DNA from: CAWCPR01 sp963797475
GTDB taxonomy: Bacteria; Chloroflexota; Anaerolineae; Anaerolineales; UBA4823
Length of the DNA: 64,000 nucleotides
Assembly (NCBI GenBank): GCA_963797475.1
Contig: CAWCPR010000009.1
Span: forward strand, 248,001 to 312,000
Direction: 5' to 3'
This document shows, in pieces, positions 52,836 to 60,845 of the stretch. The number at the start of each line of letters is the position of its first letter. Within the stretch, counting starts at the first letter, position 1. A program made the position numbers and the translations under genes. The notes beneath the pieces were generated by a model. That model was not told the DNA's origin. It was given only the letters and a program-made list of their open reading frames with translations, and searched no databases.

Positions 52836-53224
52836 ACGGGCAGGCGGAGGCGCTTCCGGTTCCAGACGAAAGCGTGGACGTAGTCATCTCTAACTGCGTG
52901 ATCAATCTGACGGAAGACAAAGGCGTGGTCTTTGCCGAAATCTTTCGCGCCCTCAAACCAGGCGGGCGCCTGGAAGTAAGCGATGTGCTGACCGACAGAC
53001 CTTTCCCGCTAGATCTGTTGCAGGACCCGGCGAACTGGCCCGGGTGTGTGTACGGCGCGCTGCCCGAGAGAGAATACCTGGACCTGGTCGAGCAGGCCGG
53101 CTTTCGAGAGGTTGCCGTAAGACGCAGCGCCAGTTATGGCGCCGCCAGCTATGGCGCCGCCAGCTATGACGACGTGCGCGTGTACAGCGCCCAGGTGTCG
53201 GCAAAAAAGCCCCAACCTGAATAA
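52835..53224 (+). CDS. arsM: ArsM, C-terminal part (frameshifted continuation)
   Basis: YGQAEALPVPDESVDVVISN, CVINLTEDKGVVFAEIFRAL and KPGGRLEVSDVLTDRP complete the ArsM methyltransferase fold, including the conserved Cys of SNCVINL that binds arsenite. The C-terminus has an in-frame repeat SYGAASYGAASYDD from a 15-bp tandem duplication. ArsM turns As(III) into methylated forms. Confidence 0.85.
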   Translation, partial: YGQAEALPVPDESVDVVISNCVINLTEDKGVVFAEIFRALKPGGRLEVSDVLTDRPFPLDLLQDPANWPGCVYGALPEREYLDLVEQAGFREVAVRRSASYGAASYGAASYDDVRVYSAQVSAKKPQPE

Positions 53225-53288
53225 GCCTGCCGGCTAAAACCCCATAGCGCCTGTCCGGATGCGCAGGCAAATCCCCCCATTGAAATAC

Positions 53289-53332
53289 TTGACTTTTAGA
53301 TTTCGAGAAACTATAATTTCAATGGTTGAATT
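53289..53332 (+). promoter_or_regulatory. Promoter of the IclR gene with palindrome at +1
   Basis: TTGACT (53289-53294), 17 bp, perfect TATAAT (53312-53317). AATTTCAATGGTTGAATT (53315-53332) is an imperfect inverted repeat at the expected start site. The transcript would carry a leader of about 185 nt. The remaining gap before the gene shows no further structure. Confidence 0.72.
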
Positions 53333-53509
53333 GACTTTTCATAGTACAAAAAACGCAGAATCACAATAAAACTTCTAACGCTCGCCCATCAAAACAGCCT
53401 CAATCCCGATAATCTATATAGTATTGCGGAATGTATTAGCCCCTCCTCCATCATCGCAGACTTTTAGAAAGCATTTTTTGAATATGCAAACGACTTACGA
53501 GGTCAGTAA

Positions 53510-54325
53510 ATGATGCAAAAAATTATGCCGGAAGAGAGAAATGAGAGCCGCTATAACATCCGTGCATTAGACCGGGCATTCCGTATCCTTTCGCTGCTCA
53601 CTGACGGGAAACCCCGTTCATTGCAGGAACTCAGCGAAGAAATTGATCTTAGCGTCAGCACCACATTCCGCCTGCTGGCGACATTGTCCTATTACCGGTA
53701 CGTTCAGCGGGATGAGCAAACGCTCCATTACAAACTCGGGCTTTCTTGCCTCGAGCTGGCCAAATCTTACAATGAGGGCAGCGAATTGCATCGGGTTGCC
53801 TTACCCGAGCTTGAGGCGCTACGGGATGATTGCAAGGAGACGGTCCACCTGGCAATCCTGGATAAGATGGAGATTGTCTATATCGAGAAGCTGCCTGGCT
53901 TGTACCCTATTGGCTTGATGGGATCGAGAATCGGCGGCCGCGCCCCGGCTTATTGCACCGCGGTCGGAAAGGTGCTGCTGGCTTATAAAGACCCCCAGGT
54001 TGTACGTGGTTATTTCGAGAGCCATACGCTGAAACGTCATACCCAGGCAACCATCACGGATCCAGTGGTTTTGATGAAAGAACTGGATGAGATCCGGCTC
54101 CAGAACTACGGTTTCGATAAAGGTGAGCATGAAGATGAGGTGCGCTGTATTGCCGCCCCAATTTTCGATATGCGCAATAGCGTAATCGCTGCTATCAGTA
54201 TCTCTGGTCCGGATGGGCGGATGGAACCGCTCGAACAGAATCGAGCTTTGATCGACAGGATCCGCCTTACAGCGAAAACCATCTCTATTAATTTGGGGCA
54301 TTTTCCCCATAAAGAGCCTCGATGA
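53510..54325 (+). CDS. IclR-family transcriptional regulator
   Basis: 271 aa. N-terminal helix-turn-helix (RSLQELSEEIDLSVSTTFRLLATL), then the IclR effector domain (VHLAILDKMEIVYIEKLPG, GGRAPAYCTAVGKVLLAY, NYGFDKGEHEDEVRCIAAPIFD, AISISGPDGRM). KdgR-type members sense 2-keto-3-deoxygluconate; here a KDPG aldolase and KDG kinase lie downstream, making a KDG-like effector plausible. GAGG before the ATG. Confidence 0.92.
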   Translation: MMQKIMPEERNESRYNIRALDRAFRILSLLTDGKPRSLQELSEEIDLSVSTTFRLLATLSYYRYVQRDEQTLHYKLGLSCLELAKSYNEGSELHRVALPELEALRDDCKETVHLAILDKMEIVYIEKLPGLYPIGLMGSRIGGRAPAYCTAVGKVLLAYKDPQVVRGYFESHTLKRHTQATITDPVVLMKELDEIRLQNYGFDKGEHEDEVRCIAAPIFDMRNSVIAAISISGPDGRMEPLEQNRALIDRIRLTAKTISINLGHFPHKEPR

Positions 54326-54385
54326 TGGTGAAAATATTATTTTCGATCCCGCGGTCATTTCTTTTCTTTAAATCTCAGGAGCGTT

Positions 54386-55156
54386 ATGGATACAAACAAT
54401 CTACAATTTAACCTCGCAGGCAAGGTCGCCCTGGTCACCGGGGCCGCCAGAGGGATTGGAAAAGCATGCGCCCTGGCATTAGCCCAGGCAGGGGCAGACG
54501 TTGTTTTGGGACTCAGGGACCATTCGACCGGGCAAGATGTGGTGACGCAAATTCAGGAGATGGGTCGAAAAGCCCTGCCTGTTCAGATGGATGTGGCCAG
54601 GCTGAGTGAAATTAACCGCGCAGTGGACGAGGCGCTGCAAGCTTTCGGTCGGATTGATATTCTGGTGAACAATGCCGGAATCGGAAGAGCTAACCCGGTA
54701 GAACAAGTGACGGAAGACGATTTTGATTATGTTGTCTCTGTCAATCTTAAAGGGACTTTCTTTACCGCCCAGGCGGTCGGGAAAATTATGATCAAACAAC
54801 GCCAGGGCAGAATCATTAATCTTGGTTCTCAAGCTGGTGCAATTGCTCTTTCCACCGAATCGGTTTATTGCATTACAAAAGCTGGCATTGCCCATATGAC
54901 TCGCTGCATGGCCCTGGAATGGGCGCCATACAACATTCTGGTGAACTGCGTCGCGCCGACTTTTATTGAGACCCCTGGAACTGAGCCAGAATTGAGCAAT
55001 CCCGATAATAAAAAATCAGTGATCCGCCGCATACCCTTAGGGAGGATCGGAAATGTGATGGAAGTGGCTTGGCCGGTCGTGTTCCTGGCTTCGCCGGCTG
55101 CTTCGCTGATTACTGGCGCTACATTGCTTGTCGATGGGGGGTGGACTATTCAGTAA
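54386..55156 (+). CDS. SDR-family oxidoreductase (KduD/FabG-like)
   Basis: 256 aa. Rossmann motif VTGAARGIGKACALALA, NNAGIGR, catalytic Ser in INLGSQAG, Tyr-Lys in YCITKAGIAH, and the C-terminal ITGATLLVDGGWT. Nearest in type to 2-deoxy-D-gluconate 3-dehydrogenase / 5-keto-4-deoxyuronate reductase, which would place it upstream of KDG in a sugar-acid route; the context supports but does not prove this. AGGAG precedes the ATG; 60 bp after the IclR gene. Confidence 0.88.
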   Translation: MDTNNLQFNLAGKVALVTGAARGIGKACALALAQAGADVVLGLRDHSTGQDVVTQIQEMGRKALPVQMDVARLSEINRAVDEALQAFGRIDILVNNAGIGRANPVEQVTEDDFDYVVSVNLKGTFFTAQAVGKIMIKQRQGRIINLGSQAGAIALSTESVYCITKAGIAHMTRCMALEWAPYNILVNCVAPTFIETPGTEPELSNPDNKKSVIRRIPLGRIGNVMEVAWPVVFLASPAASLITGATLLVDGGWTIQ

Positions 55157-55219
55157 AGATAATAAAAAAACCACTCGCCGGCGGACCGGCCGAGAGATTG
55201 TTCGTTCCATTAAGATTCA

Positions 55220-55283
55220 TTGACTGTTATTGCAAAATGTGCTAATATTTCATTGAATAAACATGGTTTCCATGTGATGAAAT
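55220..55283 (+). promoter_or_regulatory. Promoter of the second ABC importer with nested inverted repeats
   Basis: TTGACT (55220-55225), 17 bp, TAATAT (55243-55248). Downstream, ACATGG-ttt-CCATGT (55261-55275) is nested in ATTTCAT (55247-55253) and ATGAAAT (55277-55283). This is a likely operator over the start site. The remainder of the 380-bp gap contains leader element copy D and no open frame I trust. Confidence 0.68.
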
Positions 55284-55445
55284 TAGATCCTCCCCTTACG
55301 TTCCGATTTGAAAATTAACTTTGTGGCGTATTTCGGATTATTGCAACCTAATTGAATTGTCAATGGAGGTGTCCATCGAAAAGAGAAGGGATTCGCCCAG
55401 CTTCAAAAACCAAGACTGTGCCTCATATCGAGGAGACCAATAGGG

Positions 55446-55528
55446 GTTGGGCGCTTTGAGATTGCGGCTTTACCGCAACCTCCACGCGCCACGCATGATG
55501 ATGAAATGAGATCCATCCTATTAAGGAG
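55446..55528 (+). repeat. Dispersed structured leader element, copy D
   Basis: GTTGGGCGCTTTG, inner hairpin TTGCGG-cttta-CCGCAA, CGCGCCACGCATG, then ATGATGAAATGAGATCCATC and TATTAAGGAGAG before the ATG at 55537. GGCGC and GCGCC close an outer stem. The inner hairpin differs in sequence from copy B but keeps position and pairing. Confidence 0.72.
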
Positions 55529-55536
55529 AGAATGAA

Positions 55537-56868
55537 ATGAAAAGGACAGTCCGGTATATCACGTTATTTCTCACGCTAAGTCTCGTTCTTGCGGCTTGCG
55601 CCCCTTCAGCCGCAACCCCAGCTCCAGCCGCATCCCAAGCCCCAGCCGCATCCCAGGCTCCAGCCAGTACTGGGACCGTAACGCTTGAATTGTGGGGCTT
55701 CCAATATTCGGATCCGTTTAATGCCTGGCTTAAAGCAGCCTGTGATCAATTTATCAAGGATCACCCTGAGGTGAAGGCAATCAATCAAACTCAGAAAAAC
55801 GATGCTGACCTTGAAGCAGGTCTCATTGCAGCATCGGCTGCCGGAGAGCTGCCTGACATTTTTATCAACGCTGTAGGTTTTGGGGCAGCCAACGTGCAGG
55901 CTGGCGTTTTGAACAATATTTTTGATCGTTGGGATGCGATGCCAAACTCATATAAATCGCAGTTTACGGCGGAAACAATTGCAAGTGTTACACCCCAAGA
56001 TGGTGTGATGTATGCGTTGCCCTTCACCGGATACGGTTATGTTCTGTACCGCAATTTAACCGTTCTGCGGGATTCCGGTATTGATCCCTCCGTGCCATTG
56101 ACATCCTGGGATCAGTGGCTGGAACAGATGAAGCAAATCAAGGATGCAGGCTATCTTGCAGTACCCAATTTTACATTGGATATTCGAGCGGTTAGAATTA
56201 TGTATAACAGCCTGTCTCAACAAGGGGAGTGGGGGATTGATTTTGCGAATAACAAATCCCTTATTAACCCAACTGCCTGGGCGGCGGAAGGCGATTTTCT
56301 ACTAAAGGTAAAGCCATATGCTTCAGAGGCGTCATTTGGTGATCAGAGCATAACCGACTTGTTCTCCTCCAACAAACTGGCGTTCACCATCGGGGGACCC
56401 TGGGTCAACCCCACTTATGAAGCTGCAAAGGAAGCCAGTGGGTTAGATTACGACTTCGCAGTTATCCCCGGAGTGACGCCAGATCGAGTTAGCAATGTTA
56501 GCGGCGGCGAATATATATCCATTAACACGAAGGGTCCGAACGCTGACCTGGCCTGGCAACTGGCGACTTATCTGACGGATGAGAAACAGTTGTACACCAG
56601 CGCTCAGGATACTGGACAAACCAATCAGAATTCAGTTGCTATGGCGAAAGTAACCAATCCTTTGGTTAAAGTTGTCTTTCAAGGTCTCTCTACAGGACCC
56701 GTGCTCTTCGATTCTCCACCCTTCTTTGTCGAACCATATCCCGACAACTATGAACAGACGATCGTCAACAACATGAATGCGATCTATGAAGGTACGATGA
56801 CCCCGCAAGAAGGCGCTCAGCAGTTACTTCCTCAATTAGCTGATCTGATAGCTAATCGCAACAAATAA
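55537..56868 (+). CDS. Sugar ABC transporter solute-binding lipoprotein (second importer)
   Basis: 443 aa. Lipobox LAAC, a duplicated linker PAASQAPAASQAPAS, then the family-1 binding fold (VTLELWGFQYSDPFNAWLK, ACDQFIKDHPEVKAI, GELPDIFINAVGFG, KLAFTIGGPWVNPTYEAAK). It feeds the two permeases that follow. Its start uses the Shine-Dalgarno at the end of leader copy D. Presumed ligand: a uronic-acid or amino-sugar oligosaccharide, from the enzymes downstream. Confidence 0.92.
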   Translation: MKRTVRYITLFLTLSLVLAACAPSAATPAPAASQAPAASQAPASTGTVTLELWGFQYSDPFNAWLKAACDQFIKDHPEVKAINQTQKNDADLEAGLIAASAAGELPDIFINAVGFGAANVQAGVLNNIFDRWDAMPNSYKSQFTAETIASVTPQDGVMYALPFTGYGYVLYRNLTVLRDSGIDPSVPLTSWDQWLEQMKQIKDAGYLAVPNFTLDIRAVRIMYNSLSQQGEWGIDFANNKSLINPTAWAAEGDFLLKVKPYASEASFGDQSITDLFSSNKLAFTIGGPWVNPTYEAAKEASGLDYDFAVIPGVTPDRVSNVSGGEYISINTKGPNADLAWQLATYLTDEKQLYTSAQDTGQTNQNSVAMAKVTNPLVKVVFQGLSTGPVLFDSPPFFVEPYPDNYEQTIVNNMNAIYEGTMTPQEGAQQLLPQLADLIANRNK

Positions 56869-56885
56869 GATCCCCGATACGGAGA

Positions 56886-56919
56886 GGCTCTCGCGGCTTC
56901 AAATGCGGCCGCGAGAGCC
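56886..56919 (+). terminator. Intercistronic hairpin after the second binding-protein gene
   Basis: GGCTCTCGCGGC and GCCGCGAGAGCC form a perfect 12-bp stem with a 10-base loop, 18 bp after the stop and without a T run. It mirrors the hairpin after the first binding-protein gene (45263-45293). The rest of the 225-bp gap up to the permease shows nothing clear. Confidence 0.75.
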
Positions 56920-57093
56920 ACCGGGTTGGAGATCGAAAAACATTCAATAGATATTAAGAAACTGTTTCGATCTATTCGTCCCGTAATTCTCCTCGATCGG
57001 AAGTAAGTAACCATTGTAAGATGCCGCACCAGTTTTCCAGAGACTGTTCCGGCGCTTTCCTTCATTCTTTAATTATTCCAGGGAGAATGAAAA

Positions 57094-57990
57094 ATGCCGA
57101 GATGGATAAGGAAATATAGTAAGCACTACCTGATGTTATTGCCATTTTTTGTATTGTATTCAATTTTCTTTATATATCCGGCAATCTCAGGTGTGTACAT
57201 CAGCTTCAATCAGTGGGATAGTGTTCATCCGCCAGAATGGGTTGGGCTGGATAATTATGAAACGATCATAACGTCGCAAGCTTTTTCCATTGCAGCCGTT
57301 AATTTGATCAAATATGTCGGCATCGCTATTCCCGTGGGGGTAATTCTGGCATTCGGTATCGCTGTTCTAGTCGATAGTTACAAGGATTCTGCCTGGGGCA
57401 GAATATTCCGCAGCGCTTATTTCTTACCGGTAATGATCCCACTTTTCCTGACAGCTTCAATTTGGAAGTGGCTGTATTCACCCGATGTAGGTTTTATTAA
57501 TACCGCCTTAGGGTGGCTGGGCATCGGTCACGTGCGTTGGCTTAGTGACCCAAAAGTGATGATATTTTCTTTAGTTATTGTGGATGCCTGGTCTTCAGTT
57601 GGTTTCAATATGCTCATCCTTCTTGGGGGAATGAAAAATATACCAAAAGAGTACTATGATTCCGCAAAAATTGATGGGGCAAATAAGCTTCAAGAAATCA
57701 TTTATATTATGATTCCTCAATTAGAGCCCATGTTTTTTTTGGTGATCGTTTATGGGTTTATTTCTGCTTTACAGGTTTTTGACGTCCCCTGGATCCTGAC
57801 GCAATCAACTTTTGACACCTATGGCGGGCAGCAATATGGCTTGCTTTTCCCTGTAATGGCAATGATGGGCAGAGCATTTAATAATTTAAAATTTGGCTCT
57901 GCAACGGCATATGGCTTGCTTTTGATGCTGTTTATTCTGGTTTTAACTTTGATTCAGTTTTCTTTACGTCGACGCCAGACCTCTGAGTAA
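57094..57990 (+). CDS. Sugar ABC transporter permease (MalF-like)
   Basis: 298 aa, six TM helices (LMLLPFFVLYSIFFIYPAISGVY at the start), EAA loop PKEYYDSAKIDGANKLQEIIYIMIPQLEP. GGGAG precedes the ATG. It is clearly AT-richer than the importer genes at 45-47 kb. Confidence 0.94.
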   Translation: MPRWIRKYSKHYLMLLPFFVLYSIFFIYPAISGVYISFNQWDSVHPPEWVGLDNYETIITSQAFSIAAVNLIKYVGIAIPVGVILAFGIAVLVDSYKDSAWGRIFRSAYFLPVMIPLFLTASIWKWLYSPDVGFINTALGWLGIGHVRWLSDPKVMIFSLVIVDAWSSVGFNMLILLGGMKNIPKEYYDSAKIDGANKLQEIIYIMIPQLEPMFFLVIVYGFISALQVFDVPWILTQSTFDTYGGQQYGLLFPVMAMMGRAFNNLKFGSATAYGLLLMLFILVLTLIQFSLRRRQTSE

Positions 57991-58017
57991 ATTCATTTGA
58001 GAGTTAGCGGAGAAATT

Positions 58018-58863
58018 ATGGACAGAAACCTTCATTTACCGAAACCCGCTGCAACAGGAAAATGGATAATCGGCATGATTATCCTGTTCATCATGGTCTT
58101 TCCAGTCTGGTGGGTCTTTTGCATAGTCTTTTCGGAACCCGGCGCTTCCATAACCGTCAACCCATACTTATATCCGGCTTCGTTTTCTGCTGGCATAAAG
58201 AAAATCGTAGACATATTTCAAACGACAGAGATTGCCAGAGCGTACGTTATTTCAATTAGTTACGTGGTCATACAGGTCTTGGGCGTTTTGCTGATATGCT
58301 CAATGGCCGCTTTCGAATTTGCAATGCACGAGTTTCCAGGCAAGCGGATCCTGTTTTTGATCGCGTTGGTGGCATTAATGGTGCCAAATATCGTCGTCCT
58401 GATCCCGACGTACTTGCTCGTGGTGGATCTAGGCTGGTTGAATACGATCCAGGGCCTGGCTATACCGGGATTGGCATCAGCCTTCGGTTTATTCGTGATG
58501 ACCCAATTCATGGAAAATCTTCCTCATGAACTTTTCGATGCCGCACAAATCGACGGCTGCAACCATTTTAGACTTTATTGGTCCATTGCACTTCCCCTTT
58601 CCAAAAACGGAATAATCACCCTGGCTATCCTCCAGTTTATTCGCACCTGGGGAAGTTATATCTGGCCCCTGGTAATCGCACAAAAAGCAACGGCTTACAC
58701 GATCAGCCAGATCGTAGGCGCGTACAACAATGTTCGCCAATATGCCACAATCGATACAATTATGGCTATTAATCTGATGGCTCTCGTGCCATCATTTATC
58801 TTTTATTTCATCCTACAACGATACATCGTTGAAGGTGTAGCCAGGTCAGGGCTCAAGGGATAA
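58018..58863 (+). CDS. Sugar ABC transporter permease (MalG-like)
   Basis: About 281 aa, six TM helices, EAA loop PHELFDAAQIDGCNHFRLYWSIALPLSKNG. The ATG at 58018 with GGAGA upstream is preferred to the TTG at 57997. No ATPase gene follows, as with the first importer. Confidence 0.93.
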   Translation: MDRNLHLPKPAATGKWIIGMIILFIMVFPVWWVFCIVFSEPGASITVNPYLYPASFSAGIKKIVDIFQTTEIARAYVISISYVVIQVLGVLLICSMAAFEFAMHEFPGKRILFLIALVALMVPNIVVLIPTYLLVVDLGWLNTIQGLAIPGLASAFGLFVMTQFMENLPHELFDAAQIDGCNHFRLYWSIALPLSKNGIITLAILQFIRTWGSYIWPLVIAQKATAYTISQIVGAYNNVRQYATIDTIMAINLMALVPSFIFYFILQRYIVEGVARSGLKG

Positions 58864-58886
58864 TACAAAAAGAAAAGAAGGGAAAT

Positions 58887-59771
58887 ATGACATCTCGAAT
58901 TGATAAAGAAAAGCTGTACGAGTATTGCCGAATCCCGCTAGATGAATTGGAAAATCATCCAGATTCGCGCATAAAAATAAAGATCTTTGATGAAAGCGCC
59001 CAGGTCATGGAATATGCCGGGAATATGATGGCCGACGAGGTAATTGCCAACAATCAAGCGGGCAAAATGACGCGCTGGGTATTGCCAGCCGGCCCCAATG
59101 AGCAGTACAAGCAGTTCATTCGAAGAGTGAACACTGAAAGGATCAGCTTAAAGAACCTGCATGTTTGCCTTATGGACAATTCTTTGGATTGGAATAGCCG
59201 GCCCTATCCCCTTGACCACCCATATTTTAGCGGCGAAGGGCGGATGAACCGAATTTTTTATGGAAGAATTGATCCGGAATTGAATGTGCCCGAAGGACAA
59301 CGTCATGCACCTCGCTACAACGATTTGGATGCTTTGGATGAAACGGTTGAAGAACTTGGCGGGTTAGATACCGTATACGGTGGAATGGGTTTTACGGGAT
59401 TGGTAGCCTACTGCGAGGCGCCGCGCTCACCGTGGACTTCGATCACTGAAGAAGAATATTGTCAAATGAAGACAAGAATCTATCCATTAAACGACGACAC
59501 GATCATAGCCAGCGCCCAACGAAATTTTGGCGGCCTGACCCATTTGGTCCCACAGATGGCAGTATCCATCGGGTTTAAATCCATGCTGAATACCCGGCGA
59601 GTTGTCTTTATCTCCACCACCGGTTCATGGAAACGGACAGCCATTCGCATTTTAATGTTTTGCGAGCCAACAGTTGAATATCCGGCCACATTGTTCACCG
59701 ATAAGGTGAGCGAAGTCATTATGCTGACTGATCGCAATACTGCGGCATCTCCGCTCCCACCCGTGGGATGA
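58887..59771 (+). CDS. NagB-like (glucosamine-6-phosphate isomerase-fold) protein lacking the DGH motif
   Basis: 294 aa of the NagB/RpiA-like sugar-phosphate isomerase superfamily: MADEVIANNQAGKMTRWVLP, PNEQYKQFIRRVNTERISL, CLMDNSLDW, GGLDTVYGGMGFTGLVAYCE. In true deaminases the last stretch reads GxGxDGHIAFNE; here residues 170-172 are Thr-Gly-Leu, so the catalytic Asp and His are missing while Glu177 remains. It may be an isomerase with altered chemistry. It is not KduI, although it occupies that place in the cluster. Confidence 0.75.
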   Translation: MTSRIDKEKLYEYCRIPLDELENHPDSRIKIKIFDESAQVMEYAGNMMADEVIANNQAGKMTRWVLPAGPNEQYKQFIRRVNTERISLKNLHVCLMDNSLDWNSRPYPLDHPYFSGEGRMNRIFYGRIDPELNVPEGQRHAPRYNDLDALDETVEELGGLDTVYGGMGFTGLVAYCEAPRSPWTSITEEEYCQMKTRIYPLNDDTIIASAQRNFGGLTHLVPQMAVSIGFKSMLNTRRVVFISTTGSWKRTAIRILMFCEPTVEYPATLFTDKVSEVIMLTDRNTAASPLPPVG

Positions 59772-59783
59772 AGATATCCGAGT

Positions 59784-60734
59784 ATGGAAAAAACAACGAT
59801 GAGGCCAGATATCGTCGTACTGGGCTACCACGGCGTTGGCGGGAACGGCGTGCGTGTCCATCATGTACCCGTTATCGGTGAAACTGTAACCGCCTGGGAT
59901 TTTCATTTTCACATCGATGGAGGAAAAGGATCTCATCAGGCCATTGTTATAAACCGCCTGGGGGGTCGATCAGCATTCATCGGCAAAATTGGCAAGGACG
60001 AGCGCAGTGAGATTGCAAAGCAGTGGTTAATAGATGACGGCGTTAATTTGAAACATTTACTTCGTAGCGATCAAATTCATCCAATAATCGGTCTTAAGAT
60101 GATCGATGACAACGGAGACAATGCCATTGTCAGTATCAAGAGTCCTGTACAAGATGAGCTAACAATTGAAGAAGCGAAACACGCTATAGAAGACTTCAAA
60201 TATGCGAAGATATTCATTACGGGTTTTGAAATTCCTGTAAAAACAGCTCTTGAAGGCGCGAAATTAGCGAAACAATTCGGGATGACCACAATATTAAATC
60301 CGGCGCCAGCGCGGGAAGAGTCGTTCGGGGATCTGGAATATATAGACATCATTATCCCTAACGAATCCGAAGCCAAAAGTCTTGCCGGGATCGATCTTCA
60401 TGCAGATTTTAATCCTGACGAACTGATGGTCAGGATAAAGGAAAAATACAAGGTTGGCACAGTAATTATTACTGCCGGAGGGGACGGAGTTTTTGGGTTT
60501 GATGGAAAGAACTTGTGGAGCGTAGCGCCGATTCCTGTCAAGGTTGTTGATACAACGGGTGCAGGGGATGCTTTTATTGGCGGTTTTGCATTCTCTCTAT
60601 CCAAAGGGGATAACCTGGTGAAAGCAATGGAATTCGGAAATTATGTCGCAGCGCTGTCCGTCACTCAGAATGGGACAATACCTGCGTTCCCTTCATTAAG
60701 TGAGGTAGAAGAATTTACCAGGACACTCCAATAA
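59784..60734 (+). CDS. PfkB-family carbohydrate kinase (ribokinase-like)
   Basis: 316 aa with the PfkB signatures: GGKGSHQAIVINRLGG near the N-terminus (substrate site), TTILNPAPARE, IIPNESEAKSLAG and the ATP/base motif DTTGAGDAFIGGFAF. The exact sugar is unknown. It is 12 bp after the NagB-like gene, which suggests that its product feeds or receives that enzyme's substrate. Confidence 0.88.
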   Translation: MEKTTMRPDIVVLGYHGVGGNGVRVHHVPVIGETVTAWDFHFHIDGGKGSHQAIVINRLGGRSAFIGKIGKDERSEIAKQWLIDDGVNLKHLLRSDQIHPIIGLKMIDDNGDNAIVSIKSPVQDELTIEEAKHAIEDFKYAKIFITGFEIPVKTALEGAKLAKQFGMTTILNPAPAREESFGDLEYIDIIIPNESEAKSLAGIDLHADFNPDELMVRIKEKYKVGTVIITAGGDGVFGFDGKNLWSVAPIPVKVVDTTGAGDAFIGGFAFSLSKGDNLVKAMEFGNYVAALSVTQNGTIPAFPSLSEVEEFTRTLQ

Positions 60735-60845
60735 ATACCATGGAAATAATTTCCTGATTCATCAAAATAGGTACAGCGCACGCGGTCAAATTTGGGTCCA
60801 GAATTACAACTTTAGCACAACGAACCAGTTTACGGGATAAGCTGA

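Noticed and set aside
53125..53175. Tandem 15-bp repeat at the arsM 3' end as a regulatory repeat
   Set aside because: It is in frame and encodes SYGAA twice, so it is a simple coding duplication rather than a separate element.
58887..59771. 5-keto-4-deoxyuronate isomerase (KduI)
   Set aside because: Position in the cluster suggested it, but the cupin motifs of KduI are absent and the sequence follows the NagB/RpiA-like pattern.
60755..60790. Possible seventh leader-element copy (ATCAAAATAGG before the racemase gene)
   Set aside because: Only the 3' end matches (about 11 bases); the GCGC stem and GATGAATAGAG core are missing.
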